Shown: one piece after another, positions 1-8,529 of the stretch
How positions within the stretch are numbered: position 1 is the stretch's first letter
Layout of the letters: the number at the start of each line of letters is the position of its first letter
Source of the DNA: Peribacillus sp. Bi96
Lineage (GTDB): Bacteria > Bacillota > Bacilli > Bacillales > DSM-1321
Direction of reading: 5' to 3'
Length of the DNA: 64,000 nucleotides
Assembly (NCBI RefSeq): GCF_918698115.1
Contig: NZ_CAKKLV010000010.1
Coordinates: 1-64,000, forward strand
Made by a program: the position numbers and the translations under genes
The notes under the pieces: generated by a model
Told to the model about the DNA's origin: nothing
Seen by the model: the letters and a program-made list of their open reading frames with translations, nothing else
Database searches by the model: none

Positions 1-32
1 ATATCCATTACTACAATCATCAACGAATCAAG

Positions 33-77
33 GTAAAATTAAAAGGCATGAGCCCGGTAGATTACCGGATTCATGCC
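33..77 (-). terminator. Rho-independent terminator after msrA
   Basis: An inverted repeat (GGCATGA..CCGGTA / TACCGG..TCATGCC, bases 45-77) with one two-base internal mismatch is followed, on the minus strand, by a T-rich tract. It lies just past the msrA stop codon, so it most likely ends the msrA transcript. Confidence 0.75.
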
Positions 78-152
78 CTCAAGGCTGCCTAATTAAATAA
101 AGTGTCTAACTTTTTGGGTTCACTTCATGTGAAAACACACACCCGGTCCTTT

Positions 153-674
153 TTATTTACCAACCCAATGTTGGTCAATGAATTCATCGCGTCCTGACTT
201 TTCACGGTCCGCTTTATAATCCTCTTTGTTTTTTTGATGATAGTCTTGATGGTATTCCTCTGCAGGATAGAAGGTTTGGGCCGGAAGGATTTCCGTTACG
301 ATCGGTTTCTTGAACTTCCCGCTGGTTGCTACCTGTTCTTTTGCTTCATTGGCCAATTTTTCTTGAACATCATCATGATAGAAGATGGCCGTTAAATACT
401 GACTTCCCCTGTCATGGAATTGACCGCCGTCGTCTGTTGGATCAATCTGCTGCCAATACAGTTCCAGCAGCCTTTCATAAGGGAATAATCGAGGATCGAA
501 AGTGATTTCAACGACTTCATAATGACCCGTTTTCCCCGTCTTCACTTCCTCGTAAGTTGGGTTTTCAACCTGTCCTCCCATATAACCGGATACGATTCCT
601 CCAATTCCGGGTTGTTCTTCAAATGGTGTCACCATGCACCAAAAACAACCTCCAGCAAATGTAGCTTTTTGCAT
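153..674 (-). CDS. msrA: Peptide-methionine (S)-S-oxide reductase MsrA
   Basis: Cytosolic repair enzyme that reduces the S-form of methionine sulfoxide in oxidised proteins, recycled by thioredoxin. The family signature GGCFWC is at the N-terminus, with catalytic Cys10. The rest matches MsrA over its usual length (173 aa), including the EYHQDYHQK region near the C-terminus. An ATG at 683 directly abuts the GGAAGGAG ribosome site, whereas the ATG at 674 sits 9 bases away and gives the usual MQKATFAGG start, so 674 is chosen. No msrB follows; the gene appears monocistronic with its own terminator. Confidence 0.93.
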   Translation of the reverse strand: MQKATFAGGCFWCMVTPFEEQPGIGGIVSGYMGGQVENPTYEEVKTGKTGHYEVVEITFDPRLFPYERLLELYWQQIDPTDDGGQFHDRGSQYLTAIFYHDDVQEKLANEAKEQVATSGKFKKPIVTEILPAQTFYPAEEYHQDYHQKNKEDYKADREKSGRDEFIDQHWVGK

Positions 675-816
675 AATGGTCATCTCCTTCCTATACTAAT
701 GAATAAAAATTAATATATCATATCCTAACCGAAACCATGTGTTTTTTGATTCTGATTTACGGAGCCAACAGGCTAATCGCGCCAAAAAGGATCTCCCTCT
801 TTGGCAAATCCTTTAA

Positions 817-1425
817 TCAATCTTTTGACCAGCCTTTTTCCTTGAATCTTACAATCGCTTCAACTCGATTGCTTACATCCAATTTATCGAGAATCACCGA
901 AATATAATTGCGAACCGTCCCATTAGTCAAATAAAGTTGGCTGGCAATTTCCTTTGTATTCTTACCATCTGCTATCAACTTCAGTACTTGACACTCTCTT
1001 TCAGTCAAAGGGTTTTCTTCTTCATAAGCCATATCCACCAGCTCAGGAGCATAAATGCGCCGACCATCCATGATGACACGGATCGAGTTCGCCAATTCCT
1101 CACTTGGGCTATCCTTCAGAAGATATCCCCCTACCTCGGCCTTTCTGGCTCTTTCAAAATACCCAGGACGTGCAAAAGTGGTTAAAATGATGACTTTGCA
1201 TTGATGGCCCTGATTCTTGATCTCTTCTGCTACATCAAGCCCGGTTTTAACTGGCATTTCAATATCCGTTATGCAGATATCCGGCTTTAAACGATTGACG
1301 AGATTCATTGCTTCTTCCCCATTGCTCGCTTTTCCGACAACTTCCATATCCTCTTCCAAATCAAGGATAGAACCCAGTGCACCTAGCAGCATCCGCTGGT
1401 CTTCAGCAATTACGATTCGAATCAA
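817..1425 (-). CDS. desR: Response regulator DesR (membrane fluidity)
   Basis: NarL/FixJ-type regulator that, when phosphorylated by DesK in the cold, activates the desaturase gene des. It has a receiver domain (residues 1-120, phosphoacceptor Asp54 in ITDIEMP) and a LuxR-type HTH (about 135-195, TKEIASQLYLTNGTVRNYI). Length is 202 aa. The start is taken as TTG at 1425: it follows GGTGGG by seven bases and yields MIRIVIAEDQ, aligning Asp54 with the residue I recall for B. subtilis DesR. The upstream in-frame GTG at 1437 would lie inside the ribosome site. It follows desK by 12 bases, so the two are cotranscribed. Confidence 0.93.
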   Translation of the reverse strand: MIRIVIAEDQRMLLGALGSILDLEEDMEVVGKASNGEEAMNLVNRLKPDICITDIEMPVKTGLDVAEEIKNQGHQCKVIILTTFARPGYFERARKAEVGGYLLKDSPSEELANSIRVIMDGRRIYAPELVDMAYEEENPLTERECQVLKLIADGKNTKEIASQLYLTNGTVRNYISVILDKLDVSNRVEAIVRFKEKGWSKD

Positions 1426-1437
1426 TGTTAATCCCAC

Positions 1438-2559
1438 CTATCCATTATTTTTTATTGCATTCGGAACCCTAATGTAGAGAGTGGTTCCATCAGTTGATTG
1501 AATATCCAGGCTGCCATTAACGAATTCAAGCCTTTCTTTCATGCCTTGAAGTCCATTGCCTTTAAAAAACTCTGATTTATGTGAAAGCCCCACTCCATTA
1601 TCCTGGACTTTGATCGTCACTCCTGTCTGTAATTCTTCTATAACGATATTACAGGAGTCGGCACGGCTATGTTTGATGATATTAGTAACCGCTTCTTTCA
1701 AACACATGCTTAAAACCGTTTCAACAAGCAATGGGGTATCTTGCAATTCCGTGGTGCCTTCCAAATTGAAATCGATCTCTGCCGCTTTCAATATTTGCCT
1801 GATCCGGATGATTTCATCACTTAGCTTGGCCCCACGCATTTCTGATACCATTTCCCGTACTTCTTTAAGTGCCGTCCTCGCCGTTTGGCGGATATCCTTG
1901 ATTTCCTTCCTAGCAGAATCCGGATTTAAATCGATCAATTTCCCTGCAAGGTCACTTTTCAAGCCTATCAAAGAAAGTTTTTGACCAAGTGTATCATGTA
2001 AATCACGAGCAATTCGCTGACGTTCTTCCATTTTGCCAAGCTCGGATATTCTTTTATGTGCATCTTCCAATTGTTCTTCCAGCCTATCCCGTTTATTCCG
2101 ATTATAAGTGTTGAATGGAAGAAGAATCACCCCAACTACACAAATGAGCATAAAGGGAAACTGCGAAAAGAAGGTAGGATCTTTCATGATGAACCCAATG
2201 TTGACTGATACGATGGTAGCTAATAGCTGGATTGAATATAATACGAAAAAACCAACCTTATTTTGAACATTCCCAATAAAGAATGCTAAAAAAAGTGAAA
2301 AGTAAATGTAGCTGAAAAATATGGTCATGGAAATGGATATGACTATTTGTATCGCAGTCCAAACGTATACGGGCCATCCCTTCGAAACGAATGAGAGGCC
2401 ATATGAAATGAAAAATAAAATGATCATGACGATCCCAAAAACAATCTCCAGCATCGATGAAGATTTAAAAATGAAATAAAAAGGAAGGATACAAAAAATG
2501 ATCCACACATATGGGCTTAGCCCTGTGTTCTTCGGAAAAATATGATACCAACTTTGCAT
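1438..2559 (-). CDS. desK: Sensor histidine kinase DesK (thermosensor)
   Basis: Integral membrane kinase/phosphatase that senses lipid order and signals to DesR. About five hydrophobic segments lie in residues 15-150, followed by a coiled-coil linker (about 155-180), the HisKA_3 dimerisation helix with phosphorylated His188 (RIARDLHDTLGQKLSL), and a HATPase_c domain with N-box EAVTNIIKHS and G-box DNGVGL. At 373 aa it matches B. subtilis DesK in length and His position as I recall them. Start ATG 2559 follows GAGG at seven bases. The order des, desK, desR on one strand is the standard locus. Confidence 0.94.
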   Translation of the reverse strand: MQSWYHIFPKNTGLSPYVWIIFCILPFYFIFKSSSMLEIVFGIVMIILFFISYGLSFVSKGWPVYVWTAIQIVISISMTIFFSYIYFSLFLAFFIGNVQNKVGFFVLYSIQLLATIVSVNIGFIMKDPTFFSQFPFMLICVVGVILLPFNTYNRNKRDRLEEQLEDAHKRISELGKMEERQRIARDLHDTLGQKLSLIGLKSDLAGKLIDLNPDSARKEIKDIRQTARTALKEVREMVSEMRGAKLSDEIIRIRQILKAAEIDFNLEGTTELQDTPLLVETVLSMCLKEAVTNIIKHSRADSCNIVIEELQTGVTIKVQDNGVGLSHKSEFFKGNGLQGMKERLEFVNGSLDIQSTDGTTLYIRVPNAIKNNG

Positions 2560-2605
2560 GGCTCAGCCTCATTTTCTTTTACTTCTAGTATATACTACAG
2601 GGTTT

Positions 2606-2647
2606 TATCAAAAAACCATCCAATGGAAATTGAATGGTTTTTTGATA
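2606..2647. terminator. Bidirectional terminator between des and desK
   Basis: Arms TATCAAAAAACCAT and ATGGTTTTTTGATA form a perfect 14-bp stem with A/T runs inside both arms. It lies immediately past the des stop codon, so des transcripts should largely end here and desKR would need its own promoter between 2560 and 2605. Confidence 0.8.
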
Positions 2648-2653
2648 AGCTAT

Positions 2654-3706
2654 TTATTTTTCTTGAAGGCTTGGACGTTTGTTATTGATTCCTACCTTTG
2701 ATTTTGTATCGCTTAGACGGTGCTTCATCTCTTTAAAACTTACAAACGTTTTGTTTTCGCCATCATAAAGGCGGAAGCGAAGCGACTTTAAGCTTGAACC
2801 AAGAGTGATTGTCGTTGCCTGTTGCAAAGGCAAGGTAGAATCATGGACTTTTTCCAGATTATAGTTTGGTACTCTTGGACTAAGGTGATGCACGTGGTGA
2901 AAACCGATATTTCCTGTTACCCATTGTAAAATCTTTGGAAGCTTATAATAAGAACTTCCATCAATGGCAGCCTTCACGTAATCCCATTCTGATTCCTCTT
3001 CGAAATAAGAATCTTCAAACTGATGCTGTACATAGAACAGCCAGATGCCCAATGATCCCGTTACAAAAAGAAGCGGTACTTGGATCATCAAGAATGCCTG
3101 CCATCCGATAGCCAAACATAATATACCATAAATCACAACGACGGCCGCATTTGTCAAATACGTATTCATTCGTTCTTTCTTTCTTGCACCTTTTACATTC
3201 AGGCGATTCGACACAAGGAATAGATAAAATGGCCCTAAACCAAACATGACGATCGGATTTCTATATAAACGGTAAGCTAGACGTCCCCAGAATGTGGCAG
3301 ATACATATTCATCAACGGTCATGATCCAAATATCTCCTGTACCGCGTTTGTTTAAATTACTGCTGGTTGCATGATGTATGGAATGACTATGCTTCCATTG
3401 CTCATACGGAAATAATGTGACGATCCCACTGATTGTACCTAGGATATTGTTCGCTTTCCTGCTTTTGAAGAACGATTGATGACAGCAATCATGGAATATG
3501 ATGAAGATCCTGACCACGAACCCTGAAGCAAGAACCGAAAGGGCCAGGGTCAGCCAATATGAAATCGATAAGCTTTGATAAGCTAAAAACCATAATAGGA
3601 AAAATGGTGGAAAAGTATTTATAAGCTGTTTTACACTTGATTTAATATTGGATTTTTCAAAAGGCGCAACGTCTTTTCTCAATTGTTTTTGATTATGGTT
3701 ACTCAT
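2654..3706 (-). CDS. des: Membrane acyl-lipid desaturase Des
   Basis: Membrane di-iron fatty acid desaturase that introduces cis double bonds into phospholipid acyl chains after cold shock. Three histidine clusters are present: HDCCH (about residues 73-77), HSHSIHH (about 106-112) and HHVHH (about 271-275), set between hydrophobic helices. Length is 350 aa. ATG 3706 is preceded by AAGAGGAGG. Its upstream region carries a palindrome that probably binds DesR. Delta-5 regiospecificity is inferred only from the desKR linkage. Confidence 0.94.
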   Translation of the reverse strand: MSNHNQKQLRKDVAPFEKSNIKSSVKQLINTFPPFFLLWFLAYQSLSISYWLTLALSVLASGFVVRIFIIFHDCCHQSFFKSRKANNILGTISGIVTLFPYEQWKHSHSIHHATSSNLNKRGTGDIWIMTVDEYVSATFWGRLAYRLYRNPIVMFGLGPFYLFLVSNRLNVKGARKKERMNTYLTNAAVVVIYGILCLAIGWQAFLMIQVPLLFVTGSLGIWLFYVQHQFEDSYFEEESEWDYVKAAIDGSSYYKLPKILQWVTGNIGFHHVHHLSPRVPNYNLEKVHDSTLPLQQATTITLGSSLKSLRFRLYDGENKTFVSFKEMKHRLSDTKSKVGINNKRPSLQEK

Positions 3707-3833
3707 GATTTCCTCCTCTTAACTCTATATTAAAACCTGGAGTGTTTAATTGGATTGATGAGATTACATTTTTAAGGCAGCTTTCATTCATGCCTCGGCA
3801 GCGTGTGTTCAATGACACTCTCTTTCTTCCTTA

Positions 3834-3862
3834 AGTATAGGATTGATCACCGTTCATCTGTA
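3834..3862 (-). promoter_or_regulatory. Putative activator-dependent promoter of des
   Basis: On the minus strand a -10-like TATACT (3834-3839) is separated by 17 bases from a poor -35, TACAGA (3857-3862). A weak -35 with operator sites just upstream is what an activator-dependent promoter should look like. The assignment is inference. Confidence 0.45.
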
Positions 3863-3863
3863 G

Positions 3864-3899
3864 TCATAAACGTCAATGGGCTGGCATGACAATTGTCAT
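3864..3899 (-). promoter_or_regulatory. Candidate DesR binding sites upstream of des
   Basis: A perfect 14-base palindrome, ATGACAATTGTCAT, lies at 3886-3899. A degenerate relative (TTGACGTTTATGAC on the minus strand) lies at about 3864-3877. Relative to the predicted start site they fall near -65 and -43, the kind of tandem arrangement described for DesR. The site identity is inferred from position and symmetry. Confidence 0.55.
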
Positions 3900-4058
3900 A
3901 TACTTGTCTACCCTTTCACTTTTCACACGTATTTTCTCCCCATTTATCATTTTTACACGTCAAAAAATAATAAATTCACTCAAAATCTCATGTAACATTC
4001 CATACAAATTTCGAATCAATCCCAATCTATTTTCTGCCAGACTATGTACTTAATCCAA

Positions 4059-4086
4059 CAAAAAAAAACAGATCCGCCATCCGGCG
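4059..4086 (-). terminator. Weak terminator after the two-component regulator gene
   Basis: A short CGCC-ATCC-GGCG hairpin (4075-4086) is followed on the minus strand by a run of nine or more T. The stem is only 4 bp, so efficiency may be modest. Confidence 0.5.
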
Positions 4087-4093
4087 AACCCAT

Positions 4094-4804
4094 TTATATT
4101 TTGACGGCATATACCCGTTCAGGCCTTCCTACCGTGCCATATGTTAAATCCGCTTCAATTTTTTCCTCCGACATTAAGTGTTCAAGATAGCGCCTGGCCG
4201 TTGTCCTGCTCACGCCCATTTCCTTCGCCACTATTTCTGCAGTTAACCCAGCTGATGCTTTTCCCAACACAAGCATCACCTTCTCCAAAGTCATCCTATC
4301 GATCCCTTTCGGCAGTGAAATCTGTTCTCCTTCCCTGTTGCCATTCACTTCCTTTCGCAAAAGCTTGTCCACCTGTTGCTGCGTCATGGGAAAATTGCCT
4401 TCTTCTAATTCAGACAGTTTCATGTGATACTCTTGATATCGGAGTAGGGACTGCTTAAAGCGTTCAAATACGACAGGCTTGATAATATAATCAAATATGC
4501 CAATCTTGATGGCTTCCTGGACTTTTTCGATCTCTTTTGCCGCCGTTATCATAATGACATCACTTTGTTTGCTTTGCTGCTTGATTTCTTTTAGGATATC
4601 GAGGCCATTCATATCCGGAAAATACATATCGAGCAGTAATAGATCCGGCTGCATGATTTCAATGAAGCTTTTGGCCTCGACATAACTTGACGCAATCCCG
4701 ATCGTTTGAAACCCCTCAATCTTTTCGATGAATAGCTTCTGTATCTCGGCAATCCGTAAGTCATCTTCTACGATTAAAACTTCTATATCACGAACGGCTT
4801 TCAT
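4094..4804 (-). CDS. CitT/DctR/MalR-family response regulator
   Basis: Cytoplasmic regulator of a CitAB/DcuSR-type two-component system. The receiver domain has Asp59 (LLLLDMYFPDMNG) and the conserved Lys in IIKP near residue 108. A C-terminal winged-HTH-like domain (about 160-230) contains AEIVAKEMGVSRTTARRYLEHL. At 236 aa it is full length for the CitT family. It overlaps the kinase gene by 4 bases, and both lie downstream of tctCBA on the same strand, so it probably activates tctCBA in response to citrate or a related tricarboxylate. The ligand cannot be read from sequence. Confidence 0.88.
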   Translation of the reverse strand: MKAVRDIEVLIVEDDLRIAEIQKLFIEKIEGFQTIGIASSYVEAKSFIEIMQPDLLLLDMYFPDMNGLDILKEIKQQSKQSDVIMITAAKEIEKVQEAIKIGIFDYIIKPVVFERFKQSLLRYQEYHMKLSELEEGNFPMTQQQVDKLLRKEVNGNREGEQISLPKGIDRMTLEKVMLVLGKASAGLTAEIVAKEMGVSRTTARRYLEHLMSEEKIEADLTYGTVGRPERVYAVKI

Positions 4805-6390
4805 TTAATCACCCCTCTGTTTTTTGGTATGGCCACAGTAAAGATCGTATATTCCGCTTCTTTCGTTGAAAAAGTGATAGATCCTCCTAATCCATCAATC
4901 GCTTCCTGAACAAGGCTCAGGCCGATACCTGAATTGGTTTGATGGCTTTTTGTCGTAAAACCGTTTAGGAAAATTTGTTCCGCAATTTCTGGATCCATCC
5001 CTTTTCCATTGTCCTCCACTTCAATGATCAACTCTTTACCTAAGTCCGTGACGAACAACGATACCTTTTTTCCCTCCCTTTGGTCCCTCACAGCTTCGAA
5101 GGCATTGTTGATCAGGTTACCGATGATCGTCACTAATAAATCCCGATTTATCTCTGATGGAATATCTTTAAAACTGCTCTCCCTATCAACTGTAAAATCA
5201 ATTTTAAGCTCACTGGCTAAACTTACTTTCCCTAAGATGAACCCAGCAATAATCGGATCGGGCACTTCCTTCATTAGAAAGTGAATGAAACCTTGGGTAA
5301 CATCGACTTCCTTCGAAATAAAATCTATCGCTTCTTTATAGGACTCCAGTTGAATCAGACCAAGAAGAGTATAGAGCCGATTGGAATATTCATGTGTCTG
5401 CGCTCTTAACCCCTCTGCATACGCCTTTACATGGGAAAGCTCTTGAAGTAGGTTGGATAGTTCGGATTTATTCCTCAAACTTGCAACAGCGCCGATGACT
5501 TCTCCGTGTTTATTTAAAATGGGAATGCGGCTAGCCAAAAAAATCTCACCGTCAATCATAAATTCCTGATCATACTCTGCCTGTGCTGTGCTGACTACAT
5601 CAAGCAGATGTGTATGTGTAATGACTTCTTCAATTTTTCTCCCGCGAAGCTCAACATCTTTAGGAATATGAAGGAATTTATGCGCCGTCTCATTGACAAC
5701 CGTAATTTTCCCATGAACATCAATGGCGATGATTCCTTCATGAATCGACTCCAAAATGGCATGTTTCTCTTGAAACATCCAAGCAATCTCTTTCGGCTCC
5801 AGCCCTAATATCGCCTTTTTTATATTTATGGAAATGAAGAAGGCTATTAATAAACCTCCTATTAAAATAAAAGAAATGGTCCAAACTATCTTTCTTTGTA
5901 TACTGGACACTTCTTTTTCAATATCGTTCTGAAGGTAACCGACAGAAACTACCCCAATTACTTTTCCGTCTGCCATTATCGGGGATTTCCCCCTTATGGA
6001 AGGACCCAATGTCCCGGTTGACTCCGTGATGATGGATTTCCCATTCCAAACCTCAGCGTTATCTCCCCCTACCATTTTCTTTCCAATCAAGTTTGGATCA
6101 GGGTGGGACAGGCGCTTTTCATTCTCATCCCCTATAACAATGAATTCCGCGTCAATCTGTCTGCGAATTTTTTCTGCCATGGGCTGGATGATTACAGAAG
6201 GATTATCCGTTCGAAAAGCCTGGTGAATTTCAGGCAGCAAAGAAATGGTTTGGGCAACCGATAATGCTTTTTCCCCTGTTTCCTGCTTCAGGTTACTTTC
6301 CAAGATATTTATAAAAATAACTTCAAAGATTCCACCAATTAAGATGATTAACGTGCAGATGCCCAGCATCAGCTTAGTATGTAAACGCAT
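4801..6390 (-). CDS. CitS/DcuS/MalK-family sensor histidine kinase
   Basis: Membrane sensor for extracellular di- or tricarboxylates. Layout: TM1 (about residues 7-27), extracytoplasmic Cache-like domain (about 30-165), TM2 (about 168-190), cytoplasmic PAS (about 205-310, HAILESIHEGIIAIDVHGK), SPOB-type phosphoacceptor helix with His333 (THEYSNRLYTLLGLIQ), and an ATPase domain with NLINNAFEAV, DNGKGM and SGIGLSLV motifs. Length is 529 aa. It is separated from tctA by a terminator, so it may be transcribed partly by readthrough. Confidence 0.9.
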   Translation of the reverse strand: MRLHTKLMLGICTLIILIGGIFEVIFINILESNLKQETGEKALSVAQTISLLPEIHQAFRTDNPSVIIQPMAEKIRRQIDAEFIVIGDENEKRLSHPDPNLIGKKMVGGDNAEVWNGKSIITESTGTLGPSIRGKSPIMADGKVIGVVSVGYLQNDIEKEVSSIQRKIVWTISFILIGGLLIAFFISINIKKAILGLEPKEIAWMFQEKHAILESIHEGIIAIDVHGKITVVNETAHKFLHIPKDVELRGRKIEEVITHTHLLDVVSTAQAEYDQEFMIDGEIFLASRIPILNKHGEVIGAVASLRNKSELSNLLQELSHVKAYAEGLRAQTHEYSNRLYTLLGLIQLESYKEAIDFISKEVDVTQGFIHFLMKEVPDPIIAGFILGKVSLASELKIDFTVDRESSFKDIPSEINRDLLVTIIGNLINNAFEAVRDQREGKKVSLFVTDLGKELIIEVEDNGKGMDPEIAEQIFLNGFTTKSHQTNSGIGLSLVQEAIDGLGGSITFSTKEAEYTIFTVAIPKNRGVIK

Positions 6391-6415
6391 TCAACCACCT
6401 CTTCTTACATCATAT

Positions 6416-6446
6416 AAAAAAAAACCCCTTTAAAAAAGGAGTTTTT
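6416..6446 (-). terminator. Terminator between tctA and the sensor kinase gene
   Basis: AAAACCCCTT / AAGGAGTTTTT form a stem with one G-U pair, and on the minus strand it ends in a run of nine T. It follows the tctA stop and would reduce transcription of the kinase-regulator pair relative to the transporter. Confidence 0.75.
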
Positions 6447-6471
6447 CGAAACATTCAGAAAATGTTGTTCA

Positions 6472-7998
6472 TTAACCTTCTATATTAATGACAACATCTT
6501 TCCCTCGTTTCTTAAGTAAAACCGGAATGAGCAGCCATAGTGCCGTTACAATCAGGAAGGCAAGTGAAAGCGGCCTAGTGAAAAACAAGCTGTAATCCCC
6601 ATCGGATATGGTCAAGGCCCTGCGCATATTGTTTTCTATCATCGGGCCTAATACCAACCCCAATACCAATGGCGCGATAGGGTAATCATTTTTACTCAAG
6701 AAATAACCCAAAACCCCGCATCCTAATAATAGCAATAAATCATAAGTGGATACTTGTACGGCATATACACCAAAGATGGAAATCGCGATAATGATCGGGA
6801 TCAAGTACTTCTTGGGCGTTTCAATGATTTTCGCAAAAACCTTAACGAGCGGGAGATTAAGGATGAGGAGCATCAGATTCCCAATGAACATACTGGCGAT
6901 CAGTCCCCAAGCTACCTGAGGGTGATCTTCGAATAATAATGGACCAGGTTGAACATTGTACATCATGAGCGCCCCCATTAAGATGGCTGTTGTACCGGAA
7001 CCTGGGATCCCCAGAGTCAATAATGGAATCATCGCTCCACCAGAAGCTGCGTTATTAGCCGTCTCAGGCCCTGCTACTCCTGCAATCGCTCCAGTACCGA
7101 ATTTCTCAGGTTTTTTTGAAATGCGTTTTTCCATAAGATAAGAGAAGAAAGAAGCAAGAGTTGCCCCTGCACCGGGTAGGATTCCTACAAAGAAACCTAA
7201 GAGCGATCCCCTGGCAATGGGACCCGCGGATTCCTTGAATTCTTCTTTGGAAGGAATCAAATTATTGATCTTCGTAATCTCCCCATCGTCCTCTTCTTTT
7301 TCCAATATCGTCTTGAAAACTTCTCCAAGGGCGAATAGACCTACTGCAATCGTCAGGAATTCGATCCCTTGATAAAGCCAAGGAAGGTCAAAGGTAAAAC
7401 GGGCGATCCCGGATACATTATCAATTCCTATCGTCCCGATCAACAAACCGCAGACCGTCATGATCAGTGCCTTGGTTACGGATTTCCCCGCCAGTCCACT
7501 GACAGCCGCTAGGCCTAGAAGCATGAGCGAAAAATACTCAGCCGGCCCGAATTTAATGGCAATCGCCGATAATGGTTTAGCTAACGCAATCATGGCGATA
7601 AGGGTGACGATCCCTCCAACGAAGGAACCGATGGCTGAAATGGATAATGCACTCCCCGCCCTGCCCTTCTTTGCCATTTGGTAGCCATCCAAAGTAGTGA
7701 CGACAGAAGAGGATTCGCCAGGTGTATTTAATAGAATGGACGTTGTCGACCCTCCATACATCGCTCCATAATAAACACCTGCAAGTAAAATGATGGCGCT
7801 TGTCGCAGCTTGCTCTTGTGGAAGTCCGCCTGTGATCGATGCGGTTACCGGAATTAAAAGAGCCACACCGCTCATCGGCCCGATTCCCGGCAAAACGCCT
7901 ACAGCGGTACCAATCAATACTCCGAAAAATGCAAAAAGTATGTTATACCAAGTAAGTGCCGTTTCAAATCCTTGTAATAAATAATCAAAAGTTCCCAC
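6472..7998 (-). CDS. tctA: Tripartite tricarboxylate transporter large permease TctA
   Basis: The large membrane subunit of a TTT-family, ion-driven, binding-protein-dependent carboxylate transporter. It is 508 aa with about eleven or twelve hydrophobic helices. Family signatures include GTAVGVLPGIGPMSGVALL near residue 32, GGSTTSILLNTPGESSSV near 82, and a second copy-like stretch, GFFVGILPGAGATLASFFSY, near 269, reflecting the internal duplication. It follows tctB by 18 bases and is the last transporter gene of tctCBA. Confidence 0.95.
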   Translation of the reverse strand: MGTFDYLLQGFETALTWYNILFAFFGVLIGTAVGVLPGIGPMSGVALLIPVTASITGGLPQEQAATSAIILLAGVYYGAMYGGSTTSILLNTPGESSSVVTTLDGYQMAKKGRAGSALSISAIGSFVGGIVTLIAMIALAKPLSAIAIKFGPAEYFSLMLLGLAAVSGLAGKSVTKALIMTVCGLLIGTIGIDNVSGIARFTFDLPWLYQGIEFLTIAVGLFALGEVFKTILEKEEDDGEITKINNLIPSKEEFKESAGPIARGSLLGFFVGILPGAGATLASFFSYLMEKRISKKPEKFGTGAIAGVAGPETANNAASGGAMIPLLTLGIPGSGTTAILMGALMMYNVQPGPLLFEDHPQVAWGLIASMFIGNLMLLILNLPLVKVFAKIIETPKKYLIPIIIAISIFGVYAVQVSTYDLLLLLGCGVLGYFLSKNDYPIAPLVLGLVLGPMIENNMRRALTISDGDYSLFFTRPLSLAFLIVTALWLLIPVLLKKRGKDVVINIEG

Positions 7999-8016
7999 TT
8001 CCCATCCCCCTTCCTC

Positions 8017-8472
8017 TTATGAAAACCAGATTGGCCAACCCGGTAGTGTTCCCTTTAAAACATTCACGAATAAAAAATAGATGATTCCGGAAAATCCTGC
8101 GGAAATGATGAGGGATGTCACCCATTTATTCCGTTCCATCGTTTGAAAGCAAACAAACAAAAAGAGAAAAGTCGTAATGACATACCCTATCGTTTCCAAT
8201 GTCAAAATATAAAGTAAGGTTGAGAGGAAAATGATGATAAACGGCTTATACTCCAGCTTTTCCTTTCTCGCTTCTTGTCTCTTGCTCCGATATGCCTCAT
8301 AGAACAGGCGTATACTTAAAGCAGCAAGAACAAGTCCTAGTACAAATGGAAAAATATCCGGCCCTACCGAACTTCCATATGACGAGCTGGCAAGCTTCCT
8401 GCTTCCTATCATAAACAGCACTCCAACAGCCAGAAAGGCTACAGATGCAAAGCGATCAAATTTCACGTCCAT
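8017..8472 (-). CDS. tctB: Tripartite tricarboxylate transporter small permease TctB
   Basis: Small membrane subunit that partners TctA. It is 151 aa with four predicted transmembrane helices (roughly residues 8-22, 36-57, 78-95 and 98-143), the TctB family topology. TctB is poorly conserved, so the call leans on its position between tctC and tctA. ATG 8472. Confidence 0.9.
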   Translation of the reverse strand: MDVKFDRFASVAFLAVGVLFMIGSRKLASSSYGSSVGPDIFPFVLGLVLAALSIRLFYEAYRSKRQEARKEKLEYKPFIIIFLSTLLYILTLETIGYVITTFLFLFVCFQTMERNKWVTSLIISAGFSGIIYFLFVNVLKGTLPGWPIWFS

Positions 8473-8529
8473 CCTTGTCCCCCCATTTCAGAAAATAAGA
8501 AGAAGGTGAAAGCACCTCCTTCCTCCCCA

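Larger units (their letters stand above)
3707..4093. other. Intergenic region: des control region and regulator terminator
   Basis: This gene-free stretch holds the presumed des promoter with DesR-type sites (3834-3899) and a short terminator for the two-component regulator (4059-4086). Bases 3900-4058 are AT-rich, with no ORF or structure I could identify. Confidence 0.6.
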
